Assembly: GCA_050331395.1 (NCBI GenBank)
Contig: JBHJGX010000022.1
Span: forward strand, 1 to 22,075
Direction: 5' to 3'
From: Thermohalobaculum sp050331395
Lineage (GTDB): Bacteria > Pseudomonadota > Alphaproteobacteria > Rhodobacterales > Rhodobacteraceae
DNA: 22,075 nt
Positions within the stretch are counted from its first letter, which is position 1. Each line of letters begins with the position of its first letter. Shown one piece after another: positions 15,188-22,075 of this stretch. A model generated the notes under the pieces. That model was given only the letters and a program-made list of their open reading frames with translations, searched no databases and was not told the origin of the DNA. A program made the position numbers and the translations under genes.

Positions 15188-15811
15188 TTACGCGCCCAGT
15201 CGAAACGCGTCGCGCTCGATTTCGATGAAGTGCCGACCGACGGCGCCGACCGGGGCGTACAGGACCGACTGCTCCGCGCCCTCGAGGTCGCCGAAGAAAT
15301 GGCCCGCCCATGGGGCAATGTGGCTATTGAAGAAGTCACGCTGCGTCGCGAGATCGGCAATTCTGCCAAAGCGACCGCGAATGAGCCCGGCCATCATCTC
15401 GCAGAGACTGGCGATATTGTCCTCGGGCTCATAGACATTCGGGGCGCGTTGAATGCGCAATCGATTCATGTCTTGGCGAAGGAGTGCGAGCGGCTTCTCG
15501 TGCAGGAAACCGGTCATGTAGTAACTTGCATAGGGCAGCAGTTCGCCGCGGGAGAGCCCGATGAAGAGCGCGTGGAACTCCCGCTCGGCCGCTTGTTCGG
15601 TGGTCGCCCGCGCCACTCGGGAAAGCGCCCTAATTGCGTCGCCGAGGGCCGTGCCGCCGCCCGAAAGCTCCGCCATCCGGTCGAGCAAGTCCCGCGATGG
15701 CGGCCGCGCCAGCACGAGCCCGAGCAAATCGTAGAGATCGGCGCGGAGCCGTTCTTCCTCCGGAAGCGTGTGGGGGGGGAGCGTGTCGGTCATGGCGGCG
15801 GGGTCGGCCAA
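15188..15811 (-). CDS. TorD/DmsD-family molybdoenzyme chaperone
   Basis: 207 residues from a TTG at 15811, chosen because GGAG lies 8 nt before it. An in-frame ATG six codons later (15793) has no RBS but is the alternative. Members of this cytoplasmic all-helical family bind the Tat signal of a molybdoenzyme and hold it until cofactor is inserted. Signature: YASYYMTGFLHEKPL at 94-108, then LRQDMNRLRI, then EPEDNIASLCEMM at 128-140, where the family usually has EPEDH. Its client is almost certainly FdhA, given its position two genes upstream (inference). Confidence 0.88.
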   Translation of the reverse strand: MADPAAMTDTLPPHTLPEEERLRADLYDLLGLVLARPPSRDLLDRMAELSGGGTALGDAIRALSRVARATTEQAAEREFHALFIGLSRGELLPYASYYMTGFLHEKPLALLRQDMNRLRIQRAPNVYEPEDNIASLCEMMAGLIRGRFGRIADLATQRDFFNSHIAPWAGHFFGDLEGAEQSVLYAPVGAVGRHFIEIERDAFRLGA

Positions 15812-16145
15812 CGGGCGAACTCCGGATCAAGTTGCGGTGCAAAAAGAGGCAAGCTGCCTTGAAAACCAGCGTTGCAGATCACTCAGACCTGGTCAAATCG
15901 TTTTGCCGCGTTTGGCACGGCTGCGACACCAGCGGCGCTGACGCCCCGCTTGTATTTGAAAACGAAGAGAAATTTCTGTGAGATGCCGTTGCGAGATGTG
16001 CTGTGGCGTCGATCAATCCGGAGAAGGTCGCGGGCCGCGCGCGCCGGAGCAGCGGTGGGAATGCCGCTCGCAAGTGCAAAAACTTTCGCCTCTGCGTCCG
16101 GAAATCGTCGTCCCGGACAGGACGTGCCGGACAACCGCGCGCAGG
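15812..16145. other. Spacer between the DUF3306 gene and the TorD-like gene
   Basis: 334 bp with no credible gene. On the minus strand it is AT-richer near 15835-15975 and contains TTGACC (15897 to 15892) with a poor -10 17 nt later. A second FDH promoter serving the chaperone and fdhAB is plausible. No clear sigma-54 or FNR site was found by eye. Confidence 0.4.
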
Positions 16146-16784
16146 CTAGTCGCCGTCGGGAAAGGTGAACCGCATGCGCCGGCGCAGCGCTGGCCCAACC
16201 TCGGTGGGTTCGGCCGCGGCCGTTTCGGTTGGCGGCGAGGGCGCGTCCGACTGCGCGTGTGCGCCCGGATCCGGCCCATGATCGGGTTCCGCATCGGGTC
16301 CCGCGCGGGTCTCGGAGGCGAGCGCGTCCGGGTCCCGCTCGAGCTCGGTTGGCGGCTCGGATTGCGGCTCCGGCTCCGGCTCCGGCTCTGGCCGGGCATA
16401 GCCGCGGCCGACTGCCCAGGCGGTGGCGAGGTTCTCGACCACCTTGGCCTTGTCGGTGAAATCCTCGCCGTAATCGAGCAGCTCATCGAGATTGGCCAAC
16501 ACTGGGTTGCCGCGCCAGAGCATCCGCAGCGCGCGATTTCGGAGCCGCGCCGGCACGGTCTTGGCCATGAACCCGCGGATATCGTCGCCGGGCGCGAGCG
16601 TCTCCGGGTCCGGCAACCCGTGCTCGGCCAAAATCTCCGCATCGGTCTTCTCGGGCGGGGCCGTCGGGTCGGCGACGGGGTTCGGCTCGGCGCCGGGGTT
16701 CGGGTCGGCTGGCGCCGGGTCTTGCCGCTCGGGCCTCGTGAGTTTCCGCTCGGACCAGCGGGAGAGGAAATCCCGCTCGCTCAC
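16146..16784 (-). CDS. DUF3306 domain protein, FDH-cluster accessory
   Basis: 212 residues from a GTG that overlaps the DUF3305 stop as GTGA, with GGAGGG upstream. The conserved N-terminal part contains MSERDFLSRWSERKL and, after a Pro/Asp-rich linker, ETLAPGDDIRGFMAKTVPA and LRMLWRGNPVLANLDELLDY, typical of DUF3306. Residues about 130-205 are low-complexity and acidic, with a Pro-Glu repeat, ending in RRRMRFTFPDGD. No signal peptide, so cytoplasmic. DUF3305/DUF3306 pairs recur at membrane FDH loci, and an assembly role is inferred only from that. Confidence 0.85.
   Translation of the reverse strand: MSERDFLSRWSERKLTRPERQDPAPADPNPGAEPNPVADPTAPPEKTDAEILAEHGLPDPETLAPGDDIRGFMAKTVPARLRNRALRMLWRGNPVLANLDELLDYGEDFTDKAKVVENLATAWAVGRGYARPEPEPEPEPQSEPPTELERDPDALASETRAGPDAEPDHGPDPGAHAQSDAPSPPTETAAAEPTEVGPALRRRMRFTFPDGD
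16366..16389. repeat. Four-copy hexanucleotide tandem repeat in the DUF3306 gene
   Basis: Three GGCTCC units and one GGCTCT in tandem encode alternating Pro-Glu on the minus strand (residues about 132-140). Copy-number changes would stay in frame and change only linker length. Confidence 0.85.
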
Positions 16785-17356
16785 TGGACACGCCCTCCGC
16801 CGCGCCGGCCGGCCGGGCTGAGGAACACGTCGTCGCCGCGCACCCGCGGGTCGCCGCGGCCGTCTTCGTGCCCGTCGATCTCCACCCGGTCCCGGCGGCG
16901 TTTGACGAAGGGCGCGTCCACATGGTGCCGGGCGACGAAATCGGCGACCCAGGCGACGAGGGCGGGCGGCATCGGCACCGCCTCGACGATCTCCTCGCCG
17001 CTGTCGAGATAATCCTGCGCGTCGAAGGGCGAGGCGGTCACGCCGAAGACGACGATCTCTTCAGGCGTTGCGGCGCCTTCGTTGGGGCGGAGCACCACAT
17101 AGACCATGGGCGGGTCGTTCGAGAGCGCGACCCGGTAGGCTTCGGTCTCGGCGCGGTGCAGCTCGAGCGGGCAGGTGGCGGCGTGGTACTCGACCGTCTC
17201 CCCATCGCGGCGCAGTACCCGCCAATCCGCAGGGCCCGCGCCCGGCAACACGGCGACCGCGCGCCAGATCCATTTGGCCCAGCGCGTCACCCCAAGGGTT
17301 TTCCGCAGGACGATGCCGAGCGCCAGGGTCTCGGCGGCGGGGGAGGGGTCTGCCAT
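16781..17356 (-). CDS. DUF3305 domain protein, FDH-cluster accessory
   Basis: 191 residues from an ATG with CAGGAGA upstream; the longer frame to 17629 is rejected. Conserved DUF3305 features are LGIVLRKTLGVTRWAKWIWRA at the N-terminus (with the start of a VAVLPG motif), a central ETEAYRVALS and PPMVYVVLR, and EAVPMPPALVAWVADFVARHH. The C-terminus (RRRDRVEIDGHEDGRG) is charged. No signal peptide or cofactor motif is seen. It is the first gene of the minus-strand FDH operon and its stop overlaps the DUF3306 start. The function is unknown. Confidence 0.85.
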   Translation of the reverse strand: MADPSPAAETLALGIVLRKTLGVTRWAKWIWRAVAVLPGAGPADWRVLRRDGETVEYHAATCPLELHRAETEAYRVALSNDPPMVYVVLRPNEGAATPEEIVVFGVTASPFDAQDYLDSGEEIVEAVPMPPALVAWVADFVARHHVDAPFVKRRRDRVEIDGHEDGRGDPRVRGDDVFLSPAGRRGGGRVQ

Positions 17357-17502
17357 CGGCGGTCTCCTGTTGCGCGGATCGTTATATTGGCCAAGACCCG
17401 GGCCGGTTGCCAAGCGCCGCCGGGGCGGTATCGTGGCGTATGTGCTCGCCCGGCGTGCCCGGGATGGCGTGCCCCCCGAATTCACCTCCGACCGAGGATC
17501 CC
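17357..17502. promoter_or_regulatory. Divergent promoter region for the two FDH operons
   Basis: 146 bp separate the DUF3305 start (-) and the ferredoxin start (+), so both operons should start here. Plus-strand candidate: TTGCCA (17407-17412), 16 bp, TATCGT (17429-17434). The minus-strand -10-like TATAAC lies at 17386-17381, 25 nt before the DUF3305 ATG, but no -35 is correctly spaced; TTGGCA (17413-17408) is 21 bp away. CCAAG occurs twice (17391-17395 and 17410-17414) and may be part of a regulator site. Confidence 0.4.
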
Positions 17503-19491
17503 ATGGCCGAGACCGCGCCGACCGATGCACCGACGCTCTTTCTCTGCGACTGCGGCGGCTCGATGGCGCCCGACCGCGCGGCGATTGCACGCGGGACGGG
17601 GCTTGGGTGCGACCGGATCGCCACGGCACTTTGCCGCCGGGAAGCGGGCAGGGTCGCGGCGGCGCTCGAGGCGGGCGGACCGGTCTTGGTGGCTTGCGCG
17701 CAAGAGACGCGGGTCTTTGCCGAACTCGCCGAGGAACGGGGCGCAGCCGATCGGCTCGCCTGCATCGACATCCGCGACCGCGCGGGCTGGGGCACCGGGG
17801 ATCCGGGCCCGAAGATGGCCGCGCTCTTGGCTGAGGGGCGGCTCGCTCCGCCCGCGGTGCCCGTCATCGACATCGAGAGCGAGGGGGTCTGCCTTGTCTA
17901 TGGGCCGGCGGAGATCGCGCTCGCGGCCGGAGCGCAGCTCTCTCAGGCGCTCTCGGTCACGGTCTGCGTCAGCGATGGCGCGCCCGGCGCCCTGCCGGAG
18001 GCCGATCTTGACGTGGTCGCGGGGCGGATCGTCCGGATGGCGGGGGCGCTCGGACGGTTCGGCCTCACCCTCGACGGGTTCGCCGAGCTCGCACCGGAGG
18101 GCCGGGGGGCGCGCGGTTTCGGGGCCCGGCGGGACGGGGCCGAGACCGAGTGCGACATCGTCCTCGATCTCTCGGGGGGCGCGCCGCTCGTGCCGGCCCA
18201 TGAAAAACGCGACGGTTATCTGCGGGCGGATCCCGCCGATCCGCCGAGCGTGGCGCGCGCGCTCTTCGAGGCGGCCCAACTGGTCGGCGGCTTCGAGAAA
18301 CCGCTCCATATCCGCTTTACCGAAAGCCTCTGCGCCCATTCCCGCGCCGGTCAGACGGGCTGTACGCGTTGCCTCTCGGTCTGTCCGACGGGCGCGATCC
18401 GGCCAGCAGGCGAGCATGTGCAGATCGACCCCTATGTCTGCGCGGGGTGCGGGGCCTGTGCGGCGGTGTGTCCGTCCGGCGCGGCCGCTTCCGACGAGAT
18501 GCCGACCGCGCACCTCTTTCGGCGGATGCGGGTGCTGGCCGAGACCTTCCGTACCGCCGGCGGCGGGGGGCCGCGGCTCCTCGTCCATGACGGCCATGGG
18601 GCCGAGATGATCCGGCTGGCCGCGCGGTTTGGCCGCGGGCTGCCGGGGGATGTGCTGCCCATCGAGGTGCCGGCGCTTGCGGGCTTCGGCCATGCGGAAG
18701 CGGCGACGGCGCTCGCGCTCGGCTTCCTGACGGTCGAGATCTTGCTCGCGCCCCGGACCGATCGGCAGACGCTGTGGGCGGAGACCGACCTCGTCCGCGC
18801 CATCTTGTCGGGGACCGGGCACGAGACGACCCGGGTCCGGCTCCACGATCTCGCGGACCCGGATGCGCTTGTCGCGGCGCTCGAGGCCGAGGCGCCGGCG
18901 CCTGTCGATCTCGAGCCGATCCTGGCCGCGGGCGGCCGGCGGGAGACCGTCCGCCTCGCCGCGAAAGCGCTCGCAGGCGGCGTGCCCGAGGCGCCGCTGC
19001 CCTTGCCCGACGGCGCGCCTTACGGAGCGGTGATCGTCGACACCGGGGCCTGTACGCTCTGCATGTCCTGCGCAGGGCTCTGCCCGACGGGCGCGCTCGG
19101 GGACAATCCCGACCGACCCGAGCTCAGCTTCCGCGAGGAGGCGTGCATCCAGTGCGGCCTCTGTGCGGGGCTCTGCCCGGAGCGTGCGATCCGTCTCCTG
19201 CCGCGCCTCGATCTCTCGGACGCCGCGCTCCGACCGCGGGTGCTCCACGAGGAAGAGCCCTTCGCCTGCATCTCCTGCGGGAAGGAATTCGGCGTGAAAT
19301 CCACCATCGAGGCGATCACCGCGAAACTCGCGAGCCATGCGATGTTCCAGAATTCGGACAACGCCCGGCTCATCCAGATGTGCGACGACTGCCGTGTGCG
19401 CGCCCAGTACCACGCGGATGCTCAGCCCTTTGCCACGGGAACGGTGCCGCGGGTGCGGACGACCGACGACTATGCCGACGGCGAGGGGTGA
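17503..19491 (+). CDS. Large 4Fe-4S ferredoxin-type protein of FDH clusters
   Basis: 662 residues from an ATG with CGAGGA upstream; the frame is open far upstream but no family signal appears there. The N-terminal part opens LFLCDCGGSM and has VLVACAQETRVFAELA, a pattern like the Cys/CxQE segments of HdrA-like proteins. Cysteine groups are Cys277 with Cys287/290/294, then Cys313/316/319/323, Cys517/520/523/527 and Cys548/551/554/558, giving four [4Fe-4S] sites in two separated pairs. Two CxxC pairs near the end (Cys589/592 and Cys627/630) could bind zinc. No signal or membrane segment, so cytoplasmic. It leads the divergent operon. It may supply or accept electrons for FDH or for Fe-S assembly; the donor is not known. 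Confidence 0.85.
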   Translation: MAETAPTDAPTLFLCDCGGSMAPDRAAIARGTGLGCDRIATALCRREAGRVAAALEAGGPVLVACAQETRVFAELAEERGAADRLACIDIRDRAGWGTGDPGPKMAALLAEGRLAPPAVPVIDIESEGVCLVYGPAEIALAAGAQLSQALSVTVCVSDGAPGALPEADLDVVAGRIVRMAGALGRFGLTLDGFAELAPEGRGARGFGARRDGAETECDIVLDLSGGAPLVPAHEKRDGYLRADPADPPSVARALFEAAQLVGGFEKPLHIRFTESLCAHSRAGQTGCTRCLSVCPTGAIRPAGEHVQIDPYVCAGCGACAAVCPSGAAASDEMPTAHLFRRMRVLAETFRTAGGGGPRLLVHDGHGAEMIRLAARFGRGLPGDVLPIEVPALAGFGHAEAATALALGFLTVEILLAPRTDRQTLWAETDLVRAILSGTGHETTRVRLHDLADPDALVAALEAEAPAPVDLEPILAAGGRRETVRLAAKALAGGVPEAPLPLPDGAPYGAVIVDTGACTLCMSCAGLCPTGALGDNPDRPELSFREEACIQCGLCAGLCPERAIRLLPRLDLSDAALRPRVLHEEEPFACISCGKEFGVKSTIEAITAKLASHAMFQNSDNARLIQMCDDCRVRAQYHADAQPFATGTVPRVRTTDDYADGEG

Positions 19492-19581
19492 CGGCAGAGG
19501 CGCGCGGGCGCGGACCTTGACAGCGCGCCTTTGCGCCGTGACCTATCGCCCGTGGCAAAAACCTTAGCGAAGAGGTCGGTG

Positions 19582-19791
19582 ATGAGCGACGACGACTTCA
19601 ACATGTCGATGCGCAAGTTCTTGAAACAGGTCGGCGTCACCGCTCAGCAGGAGATCGAGCGGGCGATGCGCGCGGCCCCTCCCGAAGGCGGTACCGTCAA
19701 GATCCGTGCTGTCGTCAGCGCGCCTGAGATCGGTCTCGAGCATGTGGTCGAGGGCGAGATCGCCGCGCCCGGTCCGGGAGAGACGCCGTGA
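19582..19791 (+). CDS. Small DUF6494-like protein
   Basis: 69 residues from an ATG with AGAGGT upstream. The N-terminus FNMSMRKFLKQVGVTAQQEIER resembles the small family I know as DUF6494; the C-terminal half (TVKIRAVVSAPEIGLEHVVEGEI) looks like two beta strands. No cysteines and no signal peptide. Its TGA overlaps the GTG of the mrp gene (GTGA), so its translation is probably coupled to the Fe-S carrier. It may be a partner of Mrp or of the ferredoxin (inference). Confidence 0.75.
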   Translation: MSDDDFNMSMRKFLKQVGVTAQQEIERAMRAAPPEGGTVKIRAVVSAPEIGLEHVVEGEIAAPGPGETP

Positions 19792-20885
19792 GCGTGACCC
19801 GCGAGGACGTCGTCGCCGCGCTTGCCCGCATCGTCGATCCGGGCCGGGGCACCGATCTGGTCTCCGCCGACATGGCGCGGGCGATTTCGGTCAAGGATGG
19901 GGCGGTCAGCTTTGTCATCGAAGTCGATCCCGCCCGGGGCCGCGAAATGGAGCCCGTGCGGGCCGCCGCCCAGGCCGCCGTCGAAGCGCTCCCCGGCGTC
20001 GGCAAAGTGACCGCGATCCTGACCGCCCATTCGGGACAGCAGGCCGAGGCGCCGACCAAAGGCCCGCCGCCCGATCTCGGCGGCGGCGCGCGGCGCAAAC
20101 CGTCCGCCCCCGCGGACAAACGCATCCCCGGCGTCGAGCGGATCATTCCGATCGCGTCCGGCAAAGGTGGGGTCGGCAAATCGACCGTCTCGGCCAATCT
20201 CGCGGTGGCCATGGTCGCCCAGGGCATGCGCGTCGGGCTTCTCGATGCGGATGTCTACGGGCCTTCGCAACCCCGGATGCTCGGGATCAGCGGCCGGCCA
20301 TCCTCGCCGGACGGCAAGACGATCCTGCCGCTGCGCAATCACGGGGTCACGGCGATGTCCATCGGCATGATGGTGCCCGAGGGCGAGGCGGTGATCTGGC
20401 GGGGGCCCATGCTGATGGGCGCGCTCGAGCAGATGCTCCGTCAGGTCGAGTGGGGCCGGCTCGATGTGCTGTTGATCGACCTGCCTCCCGGCACGGGCGA
20501 TGTGCAGCTGACGCTCAGCCAAAAAGCCGAAGTCACGGGCGCAGTGATCGTCTCCACACCCCAGGATATCGCACTGCTCGACGCGAGAAAAGCGCTCGAT
20601 ATGTTCAAGAAAACCGAGACGCGCGTGCTCGGCCTCATCGAGAACATGGCGAGCTATATTTGCCCCAATTGCGGGCACGAGGCGCATATTTTTGGCCGGG
20701 GCGGTGCGCGCGCCGAGGCCGAGCGGATCGGCGTGCCGTTCCTCGGCGAGGTGCCGCTCGATCTGGAGATCCGCGTCGCGGCCGACGGCGGGGCGCCGAT
20801 CGTGGCGAGCCGGCCGCAGAGCCCGCAGGCCCGGGCCTTCCTCGATATCGCCGGCCGGCTCGTCGAACAGGAGGCCTTTGCGTGA
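19788..20885 (+). CDS. mrp: Mrp/ApbC/NBP35-family Fe-S cluster carrier ATPase
   Basis: 365 residues. It binds and transfers [4Fe-4S] clusters to apo-proteins using ATP. Residues 1-80 are an N-terminal MIP18-like (DUF59) domain, followed by a Pro/Ala linker (about 82-112). The deviant Walker A SGKGGVGKS is at 124-132, LLDADVYGPSQPRMLG comes next, and the cluster-binding CPNC (Cys292, Cys295) sits in ENMASYICPNCGHEAHIFG. Start is GTG in a GTGA overlap with the DUF6494-like gene, and its own stop overlaps the next gene in the same way. Placed beside an enzyme with five Fe-S clusters, it may be a dedicated carrier for FDH. It could equally be the only general Mrp of the genome. Confidence 0.93.
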   Translation: MSVTREDVVAALARIVDPGRGTDLVSADMARAISVKDGAVSFVIEVDPARGREMEPVRAAAQAAVEALPGVGKVTAILTAHSGQQAEAPTKGPPPDLGGGARRKPSAPADKRIPGVERIIPIASGKGGVGKSTVSANLAVAMVAQGMRVGLLDADVYGPSQPRMLGISGRPSSPDGKTILPLRNHGVTAMSIGMMVPEGEAVIWRGPMLMGALEQMLRQVEWGRLDVLLIDLPPGTGDVQLTLSQKAEVTGAVIVSTPQDIALLDARKALDMFKKTETRVLGLIENMASYICPNCGHEAHIFGRGGARAEAERIGVPFLGEVPLDLEIRVAADGGAPIVASRPQSPQARAFLDIAGRLVEQEAFA

Positions 20886-21592
20886 GCGCGGACGGGACGA
20901 CCGGGGCGCCGAGTTTTCCGCCGCTCTTCCGGGGCCGGGCGGTCGCGGCCGGGCAGGATCCGATGGCGAAGGCCGTGGCGGAAGCTGCGCTCGGCACCGA
21001 TCCGGGCCTCATCGTCTATGCGGAGACGCCGGATCGGCTGAGCGCGGCGTTGGTGCTTGCCCCCGAGGAGCCGCTCTGCCGGGCGATCTCGGTCGTCTTT
21101 GCGGTCGAGCTCGGGCTCGGCGACGCGCTCGGGGCGCTCGCGCCGCCCGAGGTGGCGGTGCACTACGATTGGCCGGGCGGGATCCGGGTGAACGGGGCGG
21201 TCTGCGGCGGGCTCGCGGCAGATGCCGCAACCCGGGATCCGGAGGCCGTGCCCGATTGGCTGGTCGTCGGTCTCGAGATGCCCTTTGCGCCCGACCCGGA
21301 CCCGGGACGCGACCCGGCCCGCACGGCGCTCTGGGCCGAGGGGTGCGCCGAGCTCACGCCGGCCATGCTTCTCGAGAGCTGGTCGCGGCACACGCTCCAT
21401 TGGGTCAATCGCTGGCTCGAGGACGGCATGGCGCCCGTGCACGAGGCCTGGCGGGGGCGGGCCTGGGCGCTCGGCGAGCCGCTCGCAGGTGGCGGCGTCT
21501 TCGTCGGGGTCGACGAATGGGGCGGCAGGCTCGTCAAGCAGGCGGACGGCACCCGGCTCGACCCGCTGACCGCGATCCTGGGGCGGCCGTGA
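20882..21592 (+). CDS. Biotin/lipoate protein ligase-like protein with DUF4444 domain, probable pseudo-ligase
   Basis: 236 residues, GTG start overlapping the mrp stop (GTGA). Residues about 10-165 resemble the BPL_LplA_LipB_2 fold, and about 170-236 (WLEDGMAPVHEAWRGRAW, then EPLAGGGVFVGVDEWGG) match DUF4444. Two ligase motifs are altered. Where ligases have a GRGR-type adenylate loop, this has ETPDRLSAALVL. The KWPND...K-x-A-G-I-L segment reads DWPGGIRVNGAVCGGL (Trp97 to Leu111), with no lysine. The family occurs at FDH loci. A role in classical biotin or lipoate transfer is doubtful; it may bind a cofactor or acyl-adenylate, or act only through protein contacts. Confidence 0.8.
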   Translation: MSADGTTGAPSFPPLFRGRAVAAGQDPMAKAVAEAALGTDPGLIVYAETPDRLSAALVLAPEEPLCRAISVVFAVELGLGDALGALAPPEVAVHYDWPGGIRVNGAVCGGLAADAATRDPEAVPDWLVVGLEMPFAPDPDPGRDPARTALWAEGCAELTPAMLLESWSRHTLHWVNRWLEDGMAPVHEAWRGRAWALGEPLAGGGVFVGVDEWGGRLVKQADGTRLDPLTAILGRP

Positions 21593-22068
21593 GACTGGCG
21601 CGCACCCTCCGTTTCGACGAGAGCGATGTCCGGGTGTTCTCGCGGCCGGCCGAGCCGGGGGAGTGGGCGATCTCGGGCGGCTTTCAGTTCTCCAACTGGA
21701 CGGATGCGGAGATCGTGGGCCAGGCGCGGCAGGACTTTGCGAATGGCTGGCTCGGTCTCGAGAGTTTCGGTCGGGCGACCTTCGTCGCCGTCGCAGAGAT
21801 CACCGAAGCGGAATATGCGGGCCTCATCGATGCGCTCGCGGCGCATTTCGTGGTGGCCTATGGGGCGCCGACGCTCGAAGCGGCCCGGCCGATCGCCGAG
21901 GAAGAGCTGCGGTTCATGCGCGAGATGTGCGACGATCACGATCCGAACACGCTCCTCGCGGTGGAGCGCAGCCTGGTCGCGTCGGGGGTCTCGGAGAGCT
22001 TCCGGGCGATCCAGCCGACCGAGGCCGGGCTCGACATCGTTGCGATCCACGGCGATCGGGGCGACTGA
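21589..22068 (+). CDS. DUF6505-like protein of FDH clusters
   Basis: 159 residues, GTG start overlapping the ligase-like gene's stop (GTGA). The N-terminus LRFDESDVRVFSRPAEPGEW and the following AISGGFQFSNW and FANGWLGLESFGRATFVAVAEI resemble the family I know as DUF6505. No signal peptide, membrane span or Cys cluster; a single Cys lies in REMCDDHDPNTL. This looks like a small soluble alpha/beta protein. It is the last gene seen of the divergent operon, and the window ends 7 bp after it. The function is unknown; coupling to the ligase-like protein suggests a pair. Confidence 0.78.
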   Translation: MRLARTLRFDESDVRVFSRPAEPGEWAISGGFQFSNWTDAEIVGQARQDFANGWLGLESFGRATFVAVAEITEAEYAGLIDALAAHFVVAYGAPTLEAARPIAEEELRFMREMCDDHDPNTLLAVERSLVASGVSESFRAIQPTEAGLDIVAIHGDRGD

Positions 22069-22075
22069 GGCATCG

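Noticed and set aside
15898..15925. TTTGGCACGGCTGCG as a sigma-54 promoter
   Set aside because: TGGCAC is present but no TTGC at the -12 spacing, and it is on the plus strand, facing away from the FDH genes.

Overview
The window is about 70% G+C by eye, uses GTG and TTG starts freely, and is packed with short-spaced or overlapping genes. Together with an alphaproteobacterial-type membrane formate dehydrogenase (FDH) cluster and a cobalamin gene, this suggests a high-GC alphaproteobacterium of Rhodobacterales/Rhodospirillales type. The organism call is inference. No tRNA, rRNA, CRISPR array or intact insertion sequence was seen.

Layout. Positions 1-2689 (+) hold the 3' part of an ELM1-family gene, an OmpA-domain envelope protein and thioredoxin reductase (trxB). 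A convergent LysR-type regulator (2700-3572, -) is divergent from a cytochrome P460-family gene (3684-4280, +). Positions 4281-4727 are gene-free but contain a perfect 18-bp inverted repeat. Positions 4728-8442 (-) carry parC, a 52-aa membrane peptide, cobD/cbiB and a 44-aa membrane peptide. Positions 8439-17356 (-) form the FDH locus, transcribed right to left: DUF3305, DUF3306, TorD-like chaperone, FDH-region Tat peptide, fdhA, fdhB, an intrinsic terminator and spacer, fdhC, then a WD40-propeller/cytochrome c fusion. The last overlaps the 44-aa gene, which is followed by cobD. Positions 17503-22068 (+) form a divergent operon: a four-cluster ferredoxin, a DUF6494-like protein, an Mrp/ApbC Fe-S carrier, a biotin/lipoate-ligase-like protein with DUF4444, and a DUF6505-like protein.

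How they work together. FdhA (Cys-type Mo/W-bisPGD enzyme with one Fe-S cluster and a Tat signal), FdhB (four Fe-S clusters) and FdhC (cytochrome b) form a periplasm-facing formate:quinone oxidoreductase. The TorD-like chaperone and the DUF3305/DUF3306 proteins probably serve its maturation. The divergent operon looks like an Fe-S/redox maturation module, joined by repeated 4-nt GTGA stop/start overlaps. Its least understood members are the large ferredoxin, the ligase-like protein with no lysine in the catalytic segment, and the DUF6494/DUF6505 proteins. This module and the WD40-cytochrome c fusion are the best candidates for undescribed biology here.
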